Origin: Ricinus communis
Lineage: Eukaryota > Streptophyta > Magnoliopsida > Malpighiales > Euphorbiaceae
DNA: 64,000 nt
Direction of reading: 5' to 3'
Assembly (NCBI RefSeq): GCF_019578655.1
Contig: NC_063257.1
Span: 23,515,939 to 23,579,938 of the forward strand
Position numbers and translations under genes: made by a program. The notes beneath the pieces are model-generated. The model worked only from the letters and a program-made list of their open reading frames with translations. It was not told where the DNA came from and ran no database searches. The stretch's first letter is position 1, and each line of letters starts with the position of its first letter. Below are positions 35,801 through 49,537 of the stretch, piece by piece.

Positions 35801-37570
35801 ATATACCCCTTTTATAGGGTTGTTTTTTCATACTCACAAATATATCCCTCTTACGGTTGCTCATTTACAAGGTTCTTTTCTAATACTTATAAATATACCA
35901 CTCTTACACGATTATTTTCTAATGTTTATAAATATAGCCCTCTTACCTGTTGTTCACTCATATATTTAACATATCCATTTTACTAGATTGTTTTCTCATA
36001 CTCATAGATATACCCCTGTTATGGGATTGTTTTCTAATATTTATAAATATACCCCTTTTATTCAGCTCTTTTCTCATATTAAAATATATATCACCTTTTA
36101 CGAGGTTGTTTGCTAATATTAACAAAAATACCCCTTTTACAGAGTTGATTTCTCATACTTACAAATATACCCTACTTAGAGAGTAGTTTTCTTATATTGA
36201 TAAATATACCACTTTTACGGGGTTGTTTTCTCATACTCATAATTATACCTCTCTTACAGGATTATTTTTCAATATTAAAAAATATACCCCTTTTACGGGG
36301 TTGCTCTCTCTACGTCACAAATATATGCCTCTTACAGTGTTGTTTTTCATATTCATAAATATACCACTTTAACGAGGTTTTTTCTCATTTTCCCAAATTT
36401 ACCCATTTTAGGGGATTATTTTCTAATATTTACAAATATACCTCTACAACAAAGTTGTTTTCTCATATTAATAAATATATCACTTTTACGGGGTTGTTTT
36501 CTCATCCGAATATACCCCTTTTATGGGGTTATTTTCTCATATTCATAAATAGATCTCACTTACAATATTATTTTTTCATACTCACAAATATACCCCTCTT
36601 AAGGGGTTATTTTATAATATTTACAAATATATTCCTTTTACTGGGCTATTTTCTCAAATTAAAAAATATACCCCTTTTACGATGTTGTTTCCTCATACTC
36701 ATAAATATACCCCTCTTACGAGGTTGGTTTCTCATATTTATAAATATATCCCTATTACTAGATTGTTTTCTTACTCACAAAAATATATCCTCTTATAGGA
36801 TTCTCTTCTAATATTTATATATACATCCCTCTTACGGCTTGTTTTCTCATATTAAAAAATATATCTTTTTTTTATGAGGTTGTTTTCTCATATTTATAAA
36901 TATACCGCATTTACGAGGTTGTTTTCTTATACTTACAAATATACCATCCTTACGGGGTTGTTTTCTAATATTTATTAATATAGCCATCTTACAGGTTTTT
37001 TACTCATATTAAAAAATGTACCCCTTTTACGGGGTTGTTTTCTCATATTCACAAATATACCCCTCTTACAGGTTTTTTTCTTATATTAACAAAAATTACC
37101 CATGTACGAGGTTGTTTTCTCATATTCACAAATGTACCCCTCATACGAGGTTTTTCTTTTCTTATATTAACAAAAATTACCCATGTACGGTGTTGTTTTC
37201 TCATATTCACAAATATATCCTCATGCGGGGTTGATTTGTCATATTCATAGATATACTCCTTTTACAGAGTTGATTTCTCATGCTCATAAATGTACCATAC
37301 TTAGGGGGTTGCTTTCTTATATTGATAAATATACCCCTATCATGGGGTTGTTTATCATACTCATAATTATACCTCTTTTACGGGGTTGTTTTCTTATTTT
37401 AAAAAATATATCCTTTTTATGGGACTGCTTTCTCTAGCTCACAAATATACGCCTATTACAGTGTTGTTTTCTCAAATCATAAATATACTCCTTTTACGGG
37501 GTTGTTTTCTATTACACACAAATTTATCCATCTTATGGGATTGTTTTCTAATGTTTACAAATTTACCCAT
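26887..37570 (+). repeat. Higher-order repeat: recurring block of about 15 distinct monomers
   Basis: A fixed succession of marked monomers recurs at about 26.89-27.47, 28.35-28.93, 29.31-29.90, 30.74-31.53 (rearranged), 33.17-33.68, 34.18-34.65, 36.10-36.46 (partial) and 36.99-37.57 kb. Markers in order are TTCTCACATAGTAAAAAGTA, a monomer with CTCAAACTCACAAATATACC, GATTTGTCATATTCATAGAT, GATTTCTCATACTCACAAAT ending CCTACTTAGG, CTTATATTGATAAATATACC, CTCACAATTATACCTCT, and GCTCTCTCTGACTCACAAAT ending GCCTCTTACAGTG. An older copy lies at 5.52-5.84 kb, beyond the Tat element. The spacing between copies is irregular, so this is segmental amplification and not one regular period. Confidence 0.8.
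33865..34824 (+). other. Longest satellite reading frame (319 codons), judged non-genic
   Basis: A stop-free stretch reading a 13-residue repeat near GLFSHTHKYTPLT. It exists because the 39-bp unit is 13 codons and the consensus has no stop in any forward frame. It has no promoter, signal peptide or non-repeat domain, its edges are set by chance stops, and the same peptide recurs in dozens of shorter frames over the array. I list it so that it is not mistaken for a repeat protein. Confidence 0.85.
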
Positions 37571-39012
37571 TCTACAAGGTTGTTTTCCCATATTAAAAAA
37601 TATATCTCTATTACGAGGTTGTTTTCTCGTACTCGAAAATATACCCCTTTTACGGGGTTGTTTTCTCATATTTATAAATAAATTTTACTTACAGAGTTGT
37701 TTTCTTATAGTAACAAGTATATTCATTAAGGTGTTATTTTCTAATATTTATAAATATACCCCTCTTACTAGGCTATCTTCTCAAACTAAAGAATATACTG
37801 CTTTTATGAGTTTGTTTTCTCATACTCATAAATATACCTCTCTTATAATGTTGTTTTCTCATATTACAAAATATACATTTTCTACGGGGTTGTTTTCTCA
37901 TAGTCACAAATATGCCCCTCTTATAGGATTGTTTTCTCACGTTCATAAATATACCCCTTTTACGGGGTTGTTTACTCATACTTACTAATATAGCCCTCTT
38001 ACGGGATTGTTCCCTTTTACGGGGTTGTTCTCCCATATTCATAAATATACCCCTTCTACGGGGTTATTTTCTCATACTCATAAATATATTCCTCTTACAT
38101 GCTTTTCTTCTAATATTTACAAATATATCCCTTTTACAAGGTTGTTTTCTCATATTAAAAAATATACCCCTTTTACTAGGTTATTTTCCCATTCACAAAA
38201 TATACCCCTCTTATGAGGTTGTTTTCTCATATTCATAAATAAACATCATTTACGAGGTTATTTTCTCATACTCACAAATATACCCCCTCTTATGGGGATG
38301 GTTTCTCATATTCATAATATACCACTGTTACGAGATTATTTTCTCATATACAAAAATATAATCCTCTTACATTGTTCTCTTCTAATATTGACATGTACAC
38401 CTCTCTTATGGGCTTATTTTCTGATATTAAAAAATATACCTTTTTTATGGGGTTGCTTTCTGATATTCATAAATATACGCTTCTTACAAGGTTGTTTTCT
38501 TACATTCATAAATATACCCTATTTATGGGGTTATTTTCTCATTCTTACAAATATACCCCTCTTACGGGGTTCTTTCTAACACTTACAAATATAGCACTCT
38601 TACAGGTTGTTTACTCATATTAAAACCATTTTATAGTGTTATTTTTTCATAATGTCAAATATATCCATTCTATGGGGTTGTTCTCAAAGAGTAAAAAACT
38701 ATATTCCTCTTATAGACTTATTTTCTAATAATTACAAATATTACCCCTCTTGCGGGATTATTTCATAATATTAACAAATATACGCCTCTTACGGGGTTAT
38801 TATCTCATACTCACAAATATACTAGTCTTACGTGGTTGATTTACCATATTCATATATATACCCTTTTACAGAGTTGATTTCTCGTACTCATAAAATTACC
38901 CTACTTAGGGGGTTATTTTCTTATATTGACAAATATACCCCTTACGAGGTTGTTTTCTCATACTCACAAACATAACCTATTTCCGGGGTAGATTTCCTAT
39001 ATTGACAAGTAT

Positions 39013-39168
39013 ACTCCTTTAACGTGGTTGTTTTCTCATACTCATAAATATACCCCTCTTACGGGGTTGTTTTCCCATATTTATAAATATACTCCTTTAA
39101 CGTGGTTGTTTTCTCATACTCATAAATATACCCCTCTTACGGGGTTGTTTTCCCATATTTATAAATAT
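39013..39168 (+). repeat. Exact tandem duplication of a two-monomer (78-bp) unit
   Basis: The 78 bases starting ACTCCTTTAACGTGG at 39013 recur from 39091 with no visible difference. Most neighbouring monomers differ by several bases, so this is a very recent slip or unequal exchange. Confidence 0.9.
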
Positions 39169-41399
39169 ACTCCTTCTACGAGGTTGTTTTCTCATGCTCA
39201 CAAATATACCCCTCTTACGGGGTTGGTTTCTCATATTCATAAATATACCCCTGTTATGGGATGGTTTTCTCATATACAAAAATATATCCCACTTACAGGG
39301 TTCTCTTCTAATAATTACATATATACGTCTCTTAGGGGCTTGGTTTCTGATATTAGAAAATATACATTTTTTATAGGATTACTTGGTACTCTCAAATATA
39401 CCCCTCTTACCGGGTTGTTTTCTCACATTCATAAACATTACTCTATTACAGGGTTATTTTCTCATACTTACAAATATACCCCTTTTACGGAGTTATTTTT
39501 TAATATTTACAAGTATAGCCCCTCTTATAGGTTATTTACTCATATTAAGAAATGCACCCTATTTACGAGATTATTTTCTCATACTCACAAATATACCTCC
39601 CTTACGGGATTGTTTTCTCATATTAAAAGATATACCTCGTTACTGGGTCGTTTTCTCATGCTCTCAAAGATACCCCTCTGAAGGGGTTATTTCTACTATT
39701 TATAAATATACCCCATTTACGAGGTTGTTTTCTCATATTAAAAAATAAACCCATTTTACAGGGTTGCTTTATCACACTCACAAATATACCTCTCCTATGG
39801 TGTTCTTTTCTCACATTCATAAATATACACGATTTATGGTGTTGTATTCTCATACTCACAAATATACCCCTTTTTTCGAGGTTTTTTTCTAATATTTATA
39901 AATATATGAATTTTACGGGGTTATTTTGTCATACACACAAATATACCACTTTTACAAGATTAGCTTCTAATATTTACAAATATACCCCTCCTACGGGATT
40001 GCTTACACATATTAAAAAATATACCATATTTATGGGGTTATTTTCTCATACTCACAAATATACTCCTCTTATGAGGTTGTTTTCACACATTCATAAATAT
40101 ACTCCATTTGCAGGATTATTTTCTCATACCTACAAATATACCCCTCTTACGGGGTTATTTTCTAATAATTAAAAATATAGCCTTCTTACAGGTTGTGTAC
40201 TCACATTAAAAAATATACTCATTTTACGGGGTTGTTTTCTCATACTCACAAACATACCCCTCTTAGGGAGTTATTTTCTCGTATTCATAAATATACTGAT
40301 TTTACGGGGTTGTTTTTGCATACACGTAAATATACCCATCTTAGAGGATTGTATTCTAATATTTATTAATATACCCCTCTAACGGGCTTGTTTTCTCATA
40401 TTATAAAATATACCGCTTTTACATGATTATTTTTTCATAGTCATAAAACAACTCCTCTTGCGGGGTTGTTTTCTCGTTCTTACAAATATACCCCTATTAC
40501 GAGCTTATTTTCTAATAATTATAAATATAGCCCTTCTACAGGGTTGTTTTATCATACTCATAAATATACCCCTCTTACAGGATTGTCTTCTAATATTTAC
40601 AAATATACTCCACTTACAAGATTGTTTTCACATATTGAAAAATATACCCCTTTTATAGGATTGTTTTCTCACACTCACAAACATACCTCACTTACAGGAT
40701 TATTTTTCTATTTTGACAAATATGCCCCTTTTACGGGGTTGTTTTCTCATACTCATAAATAAACCTCTATTATGGGGTTATTGTATATTATACATAAATA
40801 TACCCCTTCTACGTGATTGTTTTCTCATACTCATAAATATACCCCTCTTACAAGGTTGTCTTCTAATATTTATAAATATATCCAATTTACGGGATTGTTT
40901 TCTCAACTTAAAAAATATACACCTTTTTATAGGGTTGTTCTCTTATACTCACAAATATACCCTTCGTACGAGGTCTTTTCACATATTAAACAATGTACCC
41001 CTCTTAGAGAGTTGTTATCACATATTAAAAAATTTATCCCTTTTACGGGATTATTTTCTAATATTAATCCCAACTTATGGGATTATTTTCTCATATTATA
41101 ATATATACCCATTTTATGGGGTTATTTTCTCATACACATAAACATCTCACTCTTATGAGGTTGTTTTCTCATCTTAAAATAATATACCCCTCTTACGGGG
41201 TTACTTTTTCCTACTCACAATTACCCCTCTTACGGGGTTGTTTTTCTATATTCATAATTATACCTCTTCTACGGGGTTGTTTTCTTGTACTCATAATTAT
41301 ACCCCTCTTACAGGTTTGTCTTTTAATATTTATAAATATACCCCAGTTACATGATTGTTTTCTCATATTAAAAATGTACGGGGTTCTTTTCATACTCAC

Positions 41400-44300
41400 A
41401 AATATACCCCTCTTACGATGTTGTTTTTTCAAATTAAAAGAATATATTTCATGCTTAAAAATATAGCCAACTTACCATGTTGGTTTCTCAAATTCATAAA
41501 TATACTCCCTTTACGGGGTTCTTTTCTAATACTCACAAATATACCCTTATTACGGGGATGTATACTCATATTTACAAATATACCCCTTTTACGAGGTTGT
41601 TTTCTCATATTAAAAAATTTACCCTTTTTACGAGGTTGTTTTCTCATACTCACAAATATACCCGTCTTATGGGCTTGTTCTTACAGTAAAAAATATACCC
41701 GGGATTTTTTTATCAAACTCATAAATATACCCCTATTATGAGGTATATTTATAAATATATCCTTTTTACGAGGTTGTTTTCTCATATTAAAAAATCTACC
41801 CATTTTACGAGCTTGTTTTCTCATATTAAAAAATATATATTTTCTACGGGGTTATTTTCTCATACTCATGAATATACCCCTCTTACATGGTTATTTTCTC
41901 ACATTCATAAATATACCCCATTTATGGGGTTGTTTTCTCATACTTAAAAATATTCCCATTTTACGTTGTTATTTTCTAAGATTTATAAATATAGCTTTCT
42001 TACAGGTTTTCTACTCATATTAAAAAATGTACCTCTTTTATGAGGTTGGTTTTTCATACTAAAAAATATATCCCTCTTACGGGGTTATTCTCACATAGTA
42101 AAGAATATATTCTTTTACGAGGTTGTTTTTCTTATACATATAAATATACCCCTCTTACGAGGTTGTTTTCTTATATTAAAAAAATATGCCCCTCTTACGA
42201 GATTGCTTTCTCATACTTATAAATATACTCCACTTACGGGACTTTTTCTCAAATTCACAAATATGCCCTTTTTAAGGGGTTTTTTTTCTCATACTCACAA
42301 ATATACGCTTATTACTGGAATGTATGCGAATATATATATAAATATATCCCTTTTACGAGGTTGTTTTATCATATTAAAAAATCTACCCCTGTTATGGGGT
42401 TGTTTTCTCATATTCATAAATATACTCCATTTACATGGTTATTTTTTCACTCTTACAAATATACCCCTCTTACCAAGTTATTTTCTAATAATTATAAAGA
42501 TAACCCTCTTATAGGTTGTTTACTCATAATAAAATATATATCGCTTTTATGGGATTGTTTTCTCATACTCACGAATATACCCCTCTTACAGGGTTGTTTT
42601 CTAATATTTACAAATATATCTCTCTTACTCGGCTATTTTCTCATATTAAGAAATATACCCTTTATGGGATTGTTTTCTCATACTCACAAATATACCCCTT
42701 TTACGGGGTTGTTTTTTCATATTCATAAATACACCCCTTCTTTAGGGTTATTTTCTGATACTCATAAATATACCCCTCTTACAGTATTGTCTTGAAATAT
42801 TTACAAATATATCCCACTTACGGGATTATTTTTTCAAGTTTAAAAATATAACCATTTTATGGGGTTGTTTTCTCATACTCACAAATATATCCCTCTTACG
42901 AGATTATTTTCTCATATTAAAAAAATATATCACTGTTATGGGGTTGCTTTCTCATACTTACAAGTATACGGCACTTATGGAGCTATTTTCTGAAATTCAT
43001 AAATATACACTAATTATGGGGATGTATTCTAATATTTAAAAATATATCCTTTTTATGAGATTGTTTTCTCATATTAAAAAATCTACCATTTTTATGGGGT
43101 TATTGTCTTATACTCACAAAATATACGCCTCTTACGGGCTTGGTTTCTGACATTCGAAAATATACCTTTTTTACGGAGTTGCTTTTTGATACTCACAAAT
43201 ATACCCCTCTTACCAGGTTGTTTTCACACATTCATAAATACATTCTATTTACGGTGTTGTTTTCTCATACTTCCAAATATAATCCAGTTACAGTATTGTT
43301 TTCTCATATTTAAAATGTATGGGATTGTTTTCTCATACTCACAAATATACCCCTCTTACGAGGTTGTTTTCTCAAATTAAAATAACATACATCTCTTACG
43401 GGTTTGCTTTTTCATACTTAAGAATATAGCCCACTTACCCTGTTTTTTCTTTTTTAAATTCAGAAATATAACCCTTTTATGAGGTTCTTTTCTCATACTC
43501 ACAAACATACCCTTATTATGGGGATGTATACTAAGATTTACAAATATACCTATTTTATGAGGTTGTTTTCTGATATTAAAAATTTTACCCCTTTTATGAG
43601 GTTATTTCTCATACTCACAAATATACCCCTCTTACGGGCTTATTTTCATATAATAAAAAATGTACTCCTTTTACGGGGTTGTTTTTGTCAAACTCACAAA
43701 TATACCCCTCTTACGAGGTTATTTTCTAATATTAACAAAAATATTCTACTTATAGGAATATTTTTCATATTAAAAAATATACTCCATTTATGGGGTTGTT
43801 ATCTCATACACACAAATATACCCCTCTTACGGGGTTGTTTTCTCGTACTCATAAATATACCTTAATTACGGGGATGTATTCTAATATTTATAAATATATA
43901 CTTTTTACGAGGTTGTTTTCTCATATTAATATCTACCACTTTTACGGGCTCTCTTATGAGGTTACTTTTTCATACTTAAAAATATAGCCCACTTACCGTG
44001 TTGTTTTCTCAAATTCAGAAATATAACCCTTTTACGGGTTCTTTTCTCATACTCACAAATATACCCTTATTAAGGGGATGTATATACTAATATTTACAAA
44101 TATAGCCATTTTACGTGGTTATTTTCTCATATTAAAAAATTTACTCCTTTTACGAGGTTATTTTCTAATACTCACAAATATACCCCTCTTACGGGCTTGT
44201 TCTTACATAGTAAAAAATATACCTGGGATTTTTTTGTCAAACTCATAAATATACCCTTCTTACAAGGTTGTTTTCTCATAATAAAATATCTACCCCTTCT

Positions 44301-45440
44301 ATAGGGTAGTTTTATCATACTCATAAATATACCCCTCTTATGGAGTTATTTTCTAATATTTATAAATATACCCCTCTTATGAGATTGTTTTCTCATATTA
44401 AAAAATATACCTCTTTTATGGGTTACTTTCTCATACTCACAACTGTACCACTCATACGAATTTATTTTTTAATATTTATAAATATACCCTTCTTACGAGG
44501 TTAATTTCTCATACTCATAAATATATTCCTTTTACGAGGTTGTTTTCTCATTCTTACAAAATATATCCCTTTTACGGGGTTGTTTTCTTATATTCATAAA
44601 TATACCTCATTTACGGGGTTGTCTTCCCATATACACAAATATACTCCTCTTGCAGGGTTGCTTTCTCATACTCATAAATATACCCTAATTATGGGAATGT
44701 ATTTTAATATTTACAAATACATCCCCTTTTCGAAGTTGTTTTCTCATACTCATAAATATACCCCTCTTACAGGGTTATTTTCTCACATTCACAAATATAC
44801 CCCATTTACGGGGTTGTTTTATCATACTTAAAAATATATTCATTTTAAGGTGTTGTTTTCTAAAATTTATAAATATAGCATTCTTATAGGTCTTTTACTC
44901 ATATTAAAAAATGTACCCCTTTTACGAGGTTGGTTTCTCATACTCACAAATATACCCCTCTTATGAGGTTGTTCTCACATAGTAAAGAATATACCCCTTT
45001 TACGGGGTTTTTTTTCTTATACTCACAAATATACCCGTCTTACGAGGCTGCTTTATCATATTAAAAAAATTTACCTCTCTTACTGGATTGCTTTCTTATA
45101 CTTACAAATATACTCCACTTACGGGATTTTTTTCTGAAATTCACAAATATACCCTTTTTATGGGATTTTTTTCTCACACTTATAAATATTACGCTTATTA
45201 CAGGAATATATTCTAGTATATATATAAATATACCCCTTTTACGAGGTTATTTTCTTATATTAAAAAATCTACCCCTGTTACAGGGTTGTTTTCTCACATT
45301 CATAAATATACTCCATTTACGTGGTTGTTTTCTCACTCTTACAAATATACCCCTCTTACGGGGTTATTTTCTAATAATTACAAATATAGCCCTTTTATAG
45401 GTTGTTTACTCATAATAAAAAATATACTCTTTTTACGGGA
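41400..45440 (+). repeat. Segmental duplication inside the array
   Basis: About 41.40-41.75 kb matches 43.92-44.28 kb (offset about 2,525 bp), and 42.04-42.56 kb matches 44.93-45.44 kb (offset about 2,885 bp, close to 74 monomers). Diagnostic shared oddities are the broken monomer at 41.68 and 44.20 kb with GGGATTTTTTT, the pair CACTCTTACAAATATACCCC then CTAATAATTA, and the rare TATATATATAAATATA monomer at 42.33 and 45.22 kb. The difference in offset means about 360 bp was gained between the two matched parts. Confidence 0.7.
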
Positions 45441-48400
45441 TTGTTTTCTCATACTCACAAATATACCCCTTTTACGGGGTTGTCTTCTAATATTTACAAA
45501 TATACCCCTCTTACGAGGTTGATTTTTCATACTCACAAATATACCCTTTTTATGGAGTTGTCTACTCACAAAATATACCCCTCTTACGATATTATTTTCT
45601 TATATTCATAAATATGCATCAATTTCATGCTTGTTTTCTCATATTCTGTAATATATGCTTCTTACAGGATCGTGTTCGCATATTCATAAGTGTACCCCTA
45701 TTATGGGGTTATTTTTTCATACACAAAAACTACCCCACTTATAGGGTTGTCTTCTAATATTTATAAATATATCCCTATTACGGGCTTATTTTCTCATATT
45801 AAAAATATACCTTTTCTATGGGGTTGTTTTCTTATACTCATAAATATACCGCTTTTACAGAGTTGTTTTCTCACATTCGTAAATATACCCCAAGGTTGTT
45901 TTCTCATACTTATAAATATACCTCTCTTACGGGTTTTTTTTCTAATATTTACAAATATAGCCCTCTTACGGGTTGTTTACTCATATTAAAAATTTACCCT
46001 TTTTACGGGGTGTTTTCTAAAACTCATAAACATACAACTATTGCGAGGTTGTTTGCTTATATTGAAAAATATAGTCTTCTTATGGGCTTGTCTTCTCATA
46101 TTCACAAATAAACCTCTATTACGGGGTTGATTTCTCATATTCATAAATATACCACATCTACAGAGTTGTTTTGTCATATTTAGAAAAATACCTCACTTAT
46201 GGGGTTATCTTCTTATATTGACAAAGATACCCCTTTTATAAGGTTATTTTCTCATACTCACAAATATACACCTCTTATGGGGTTATTTTCTAATATTTAT
46301 AAATATACCCTTCTGACGAGGTTTTTTTTCTCATATTAAAAATGCATACTCCTTTTACAAGGTTGCTTTCTCAAACTTACAAATATACCCCAGTTACGTG
46401 GCTATTTTCTCAAATTCATAAATATACCCCTTCCTAGGGGTTCTTTTCTCATACTCATAAATATACTCCTCTTACAGGGCTGTATTCTAATATTTACGTA
46501 TATATCCCTCTTACTGGGTTGTTTTCTCATACTAAAAAATAATGCCTTTTATGGGATTATTTTCTCATACTCACAAATATACCCCTCTAGGGGTTATTTT
46601 TTAATATTTTAAAAATATACCCCTCTTACGAGGTTCTTTTCTCATATTATAAGATATAACCCTTCTATGGGTCGCTTTGTTATACTAAAAAATAAACCGC
46701 ATTACGAGATTGTTTTCTCATATTCATAAAAATACCCCATTTATGGGGTTGTTGTCTCACACTCATAAATATACCCCTCTTACAAGGTTATTATATCATA
46801 TTCATAAATATACTCCATTTACGGACTTGTTTTCTCATACTCACAAATATACCCCTCTTACGGGGTTATTTCCTAATATTTACAAATATACCCCTCTTAC
46901 TGGGCTGTTTTCTCATATTAATAAATAAACCCCCTTTAGGGGGTTGTTTTATCATACTCACAAAATGTACTTCTTTTACGGAATTATTTCTTATACTAAC
47001 AAATATACTCCTTGTATGGGATGTATTTTTAATATTTATAAATAAACCCCTCTTACTGAGTTGTTTTCTAAGATTAAAAAATATACCCTTTTTAAGGGGT
47101 TGTTCTCTCATACTCACAAATATACCATTTTACGGGATTATTTTCTCATACTCATAAATATACCCCTAATATAGGATTGTTTTCTAATATTTATAAATAT
47201 ACTCCTCTTCTAGGGTTGTTTGCTCATATTAATAAATATACCAATTTTACGAGGTTGTTTTCTCATAGTCACAAATATACCCCTCTTACGGAGTTCTTCT
47301 TTTCCTATAAAAAATATAACCCTTTTATAGGGATGTTTACTCATACTGACAAATGTAGCCCTCTTAGGGGGTGTATTTCTAATATTTATAAATATATCCC
47401 TCTTACTGGGTTGTTTTCTCAAATTAAAAAATATACGCCTTTTAAGGGGTTGTTTTGTTCTAGTAAAAAATATGTCCATTTTACGAGATAGTTTTTTCAT
47501 ATGTACAAATACACCGTTAATATGGGGTTGTTTTATGATATTGACAAATATAGCCCTCTTACGGGGTTTTATTCTCATACTCACAAATATACGCCTCTTA
47601 CATATTTGATTTCTCATATTCATAAATACACTCTTTTATGGAGTTATTTTCTCATACTCATAAAATTACCATACTTACAGAGTTATTTTCTTATATTGAC
47701 AAATAAGCAGCCTTTATGCGGTTGTTTTCTCCTAATCACAAATATACTCTCTTACGGGGTCATTTTCTAGTATTTACAAATATACCCCTCTTACGAGGTT
47801 ATTTTCTCATATTAAAAAAGATGCCCCATTTACGGGTTATTTTCTCATACTCATAAATATACCCTTGTTACGGGATTATCTTCTAATATTAACAAATATA
47901 CTCCTCTAACAGAGTTGTTTTCTCATATTAAAAAATATACCTAATTTACGGTGTTGTTTTCTCATAGTCATAAATATATCCCCTTACGGGCTATACTCTA
48001 ATATTTATAAATATAATCCTCTTATGGGCTTGTTTTCACATATTAAAAGATATACCCTTTTTATAGGGTTGTTCTCATATACTCACAAATATACTCTTCT
48101 TATGAAATTGTTTTCTAATATTTACAAATATACCCCTCTTATGCAGTTGCTTTTTCATATTAAAAAATATAACCCTTTTACAGGGTTGTTTTCTTATACT
48201 CACAGATACATCCCTCTTACGGGGTTGCTTTCTAATATTTATAAATATACCGCTCTTATAAGCTTGTTTTCTGATATTTATAAATATACCTCTCTTACGG
48301 GTTTTTTTTTATATTAAAAGATATATAGGGTTATTTTCTTATACTCATAAATATAACCCTGTTACAAAGTTGTTTTCTCATATTCATAAATATAACCCTT

Positions 48401-49459
48401 TTACGGAGTTGTTTTCTCATACTTACAAATATACTCGTCTTACGGGGTTGTTTTTTAATATTTACAAATATAGCCCTCTTATATGGTTGTTTCCTCATAT
48501 TAAAAAATATAATCCTTTTACGGGGCTGTTTTTTAATACTCACAATTATATCCCTCTTAAGGAATTGTTTTCTCATATTTATAAATATACCTCATTTACG
48601 GGGTTGTTTTCTTATATTAAAAAATATATCCCTCTTACAGTGTGATTTTCTAATATTTATAAATGTAGTCCTCTTAAAGGTTGTTCTCTCATATTAAAAG
48701 ATATACACCTTTTATGTGGTTGTTTTCTCATATTCACAAATATACCCCTCTTACGAGATTGTTTTCTCATATTCACAAATATACCCCTATTTTGGGATTG
48801 TTTTCTAATATTAATAAATATACTGCTCTTACGGGGTTGTTTTATTATATTCACAAATATACACCTCTTACGGGGTTGATTTGTCATATTCATAGATATA
48901 CTCCTTTTAGGGAGTTGAATTTTCATAATCACAAATAGGCCCTACTTACGGGATAGTTTTCTGATATTAATAAATGTACCCATTTTACGAGGTTGTTTTC
49001 TCATTCTTACAAATATACCCTCCTTAAGGGATTATTTCTCATATTAAATAATATACCCCTCTTACAGGGTTATTTTCTAATATTTATAAATATACCCTTC
49101 TTACGGGGTTATTTTCTCATACTCACAAATATACCCTCTTTACGGGGTTGTTTTCTTATTTAAAGAAATATACCACGTTTAAGGAGTTTCTTTCTCATAT
49201 TCACAAATATACGCCTCTTATGGGGTTTTCTCATATTCATAAATACACCCCTTTTACGAGGTTATTTTCTTATACTCACAAATACACCCCTCTTACGGGG
49301 TTGTTTTCTAATATTTACAAATATACCTCCCTTACGGGGTTGTTTTCTTATATTCACAAATATACACCTCTTGCGGAGTTGACTTACCATATTCATAGAT
49401 ATATCCCTTTTACGGAGTTGACTTCTCATACTCACAAATATGTTCTACTTATTATGTTG

Positions 49460-49537
49460 TTTTCTTATATTGGCAAATATACCCCTTTTACGGGGTTGTT
49501 TTCTTATATTGGCAAATATACCCCTTTTACGGGGTTG
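49460..49537 (+). repeat. Exact duplication of one 39-bp monomer
   Basis: The rare variant TTTTCTTATATTGGCAAATA starts at 49460 and again at 49499 with identical sequence through the following core, giving the exact monomer period of 39. Confidence 0.92.
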
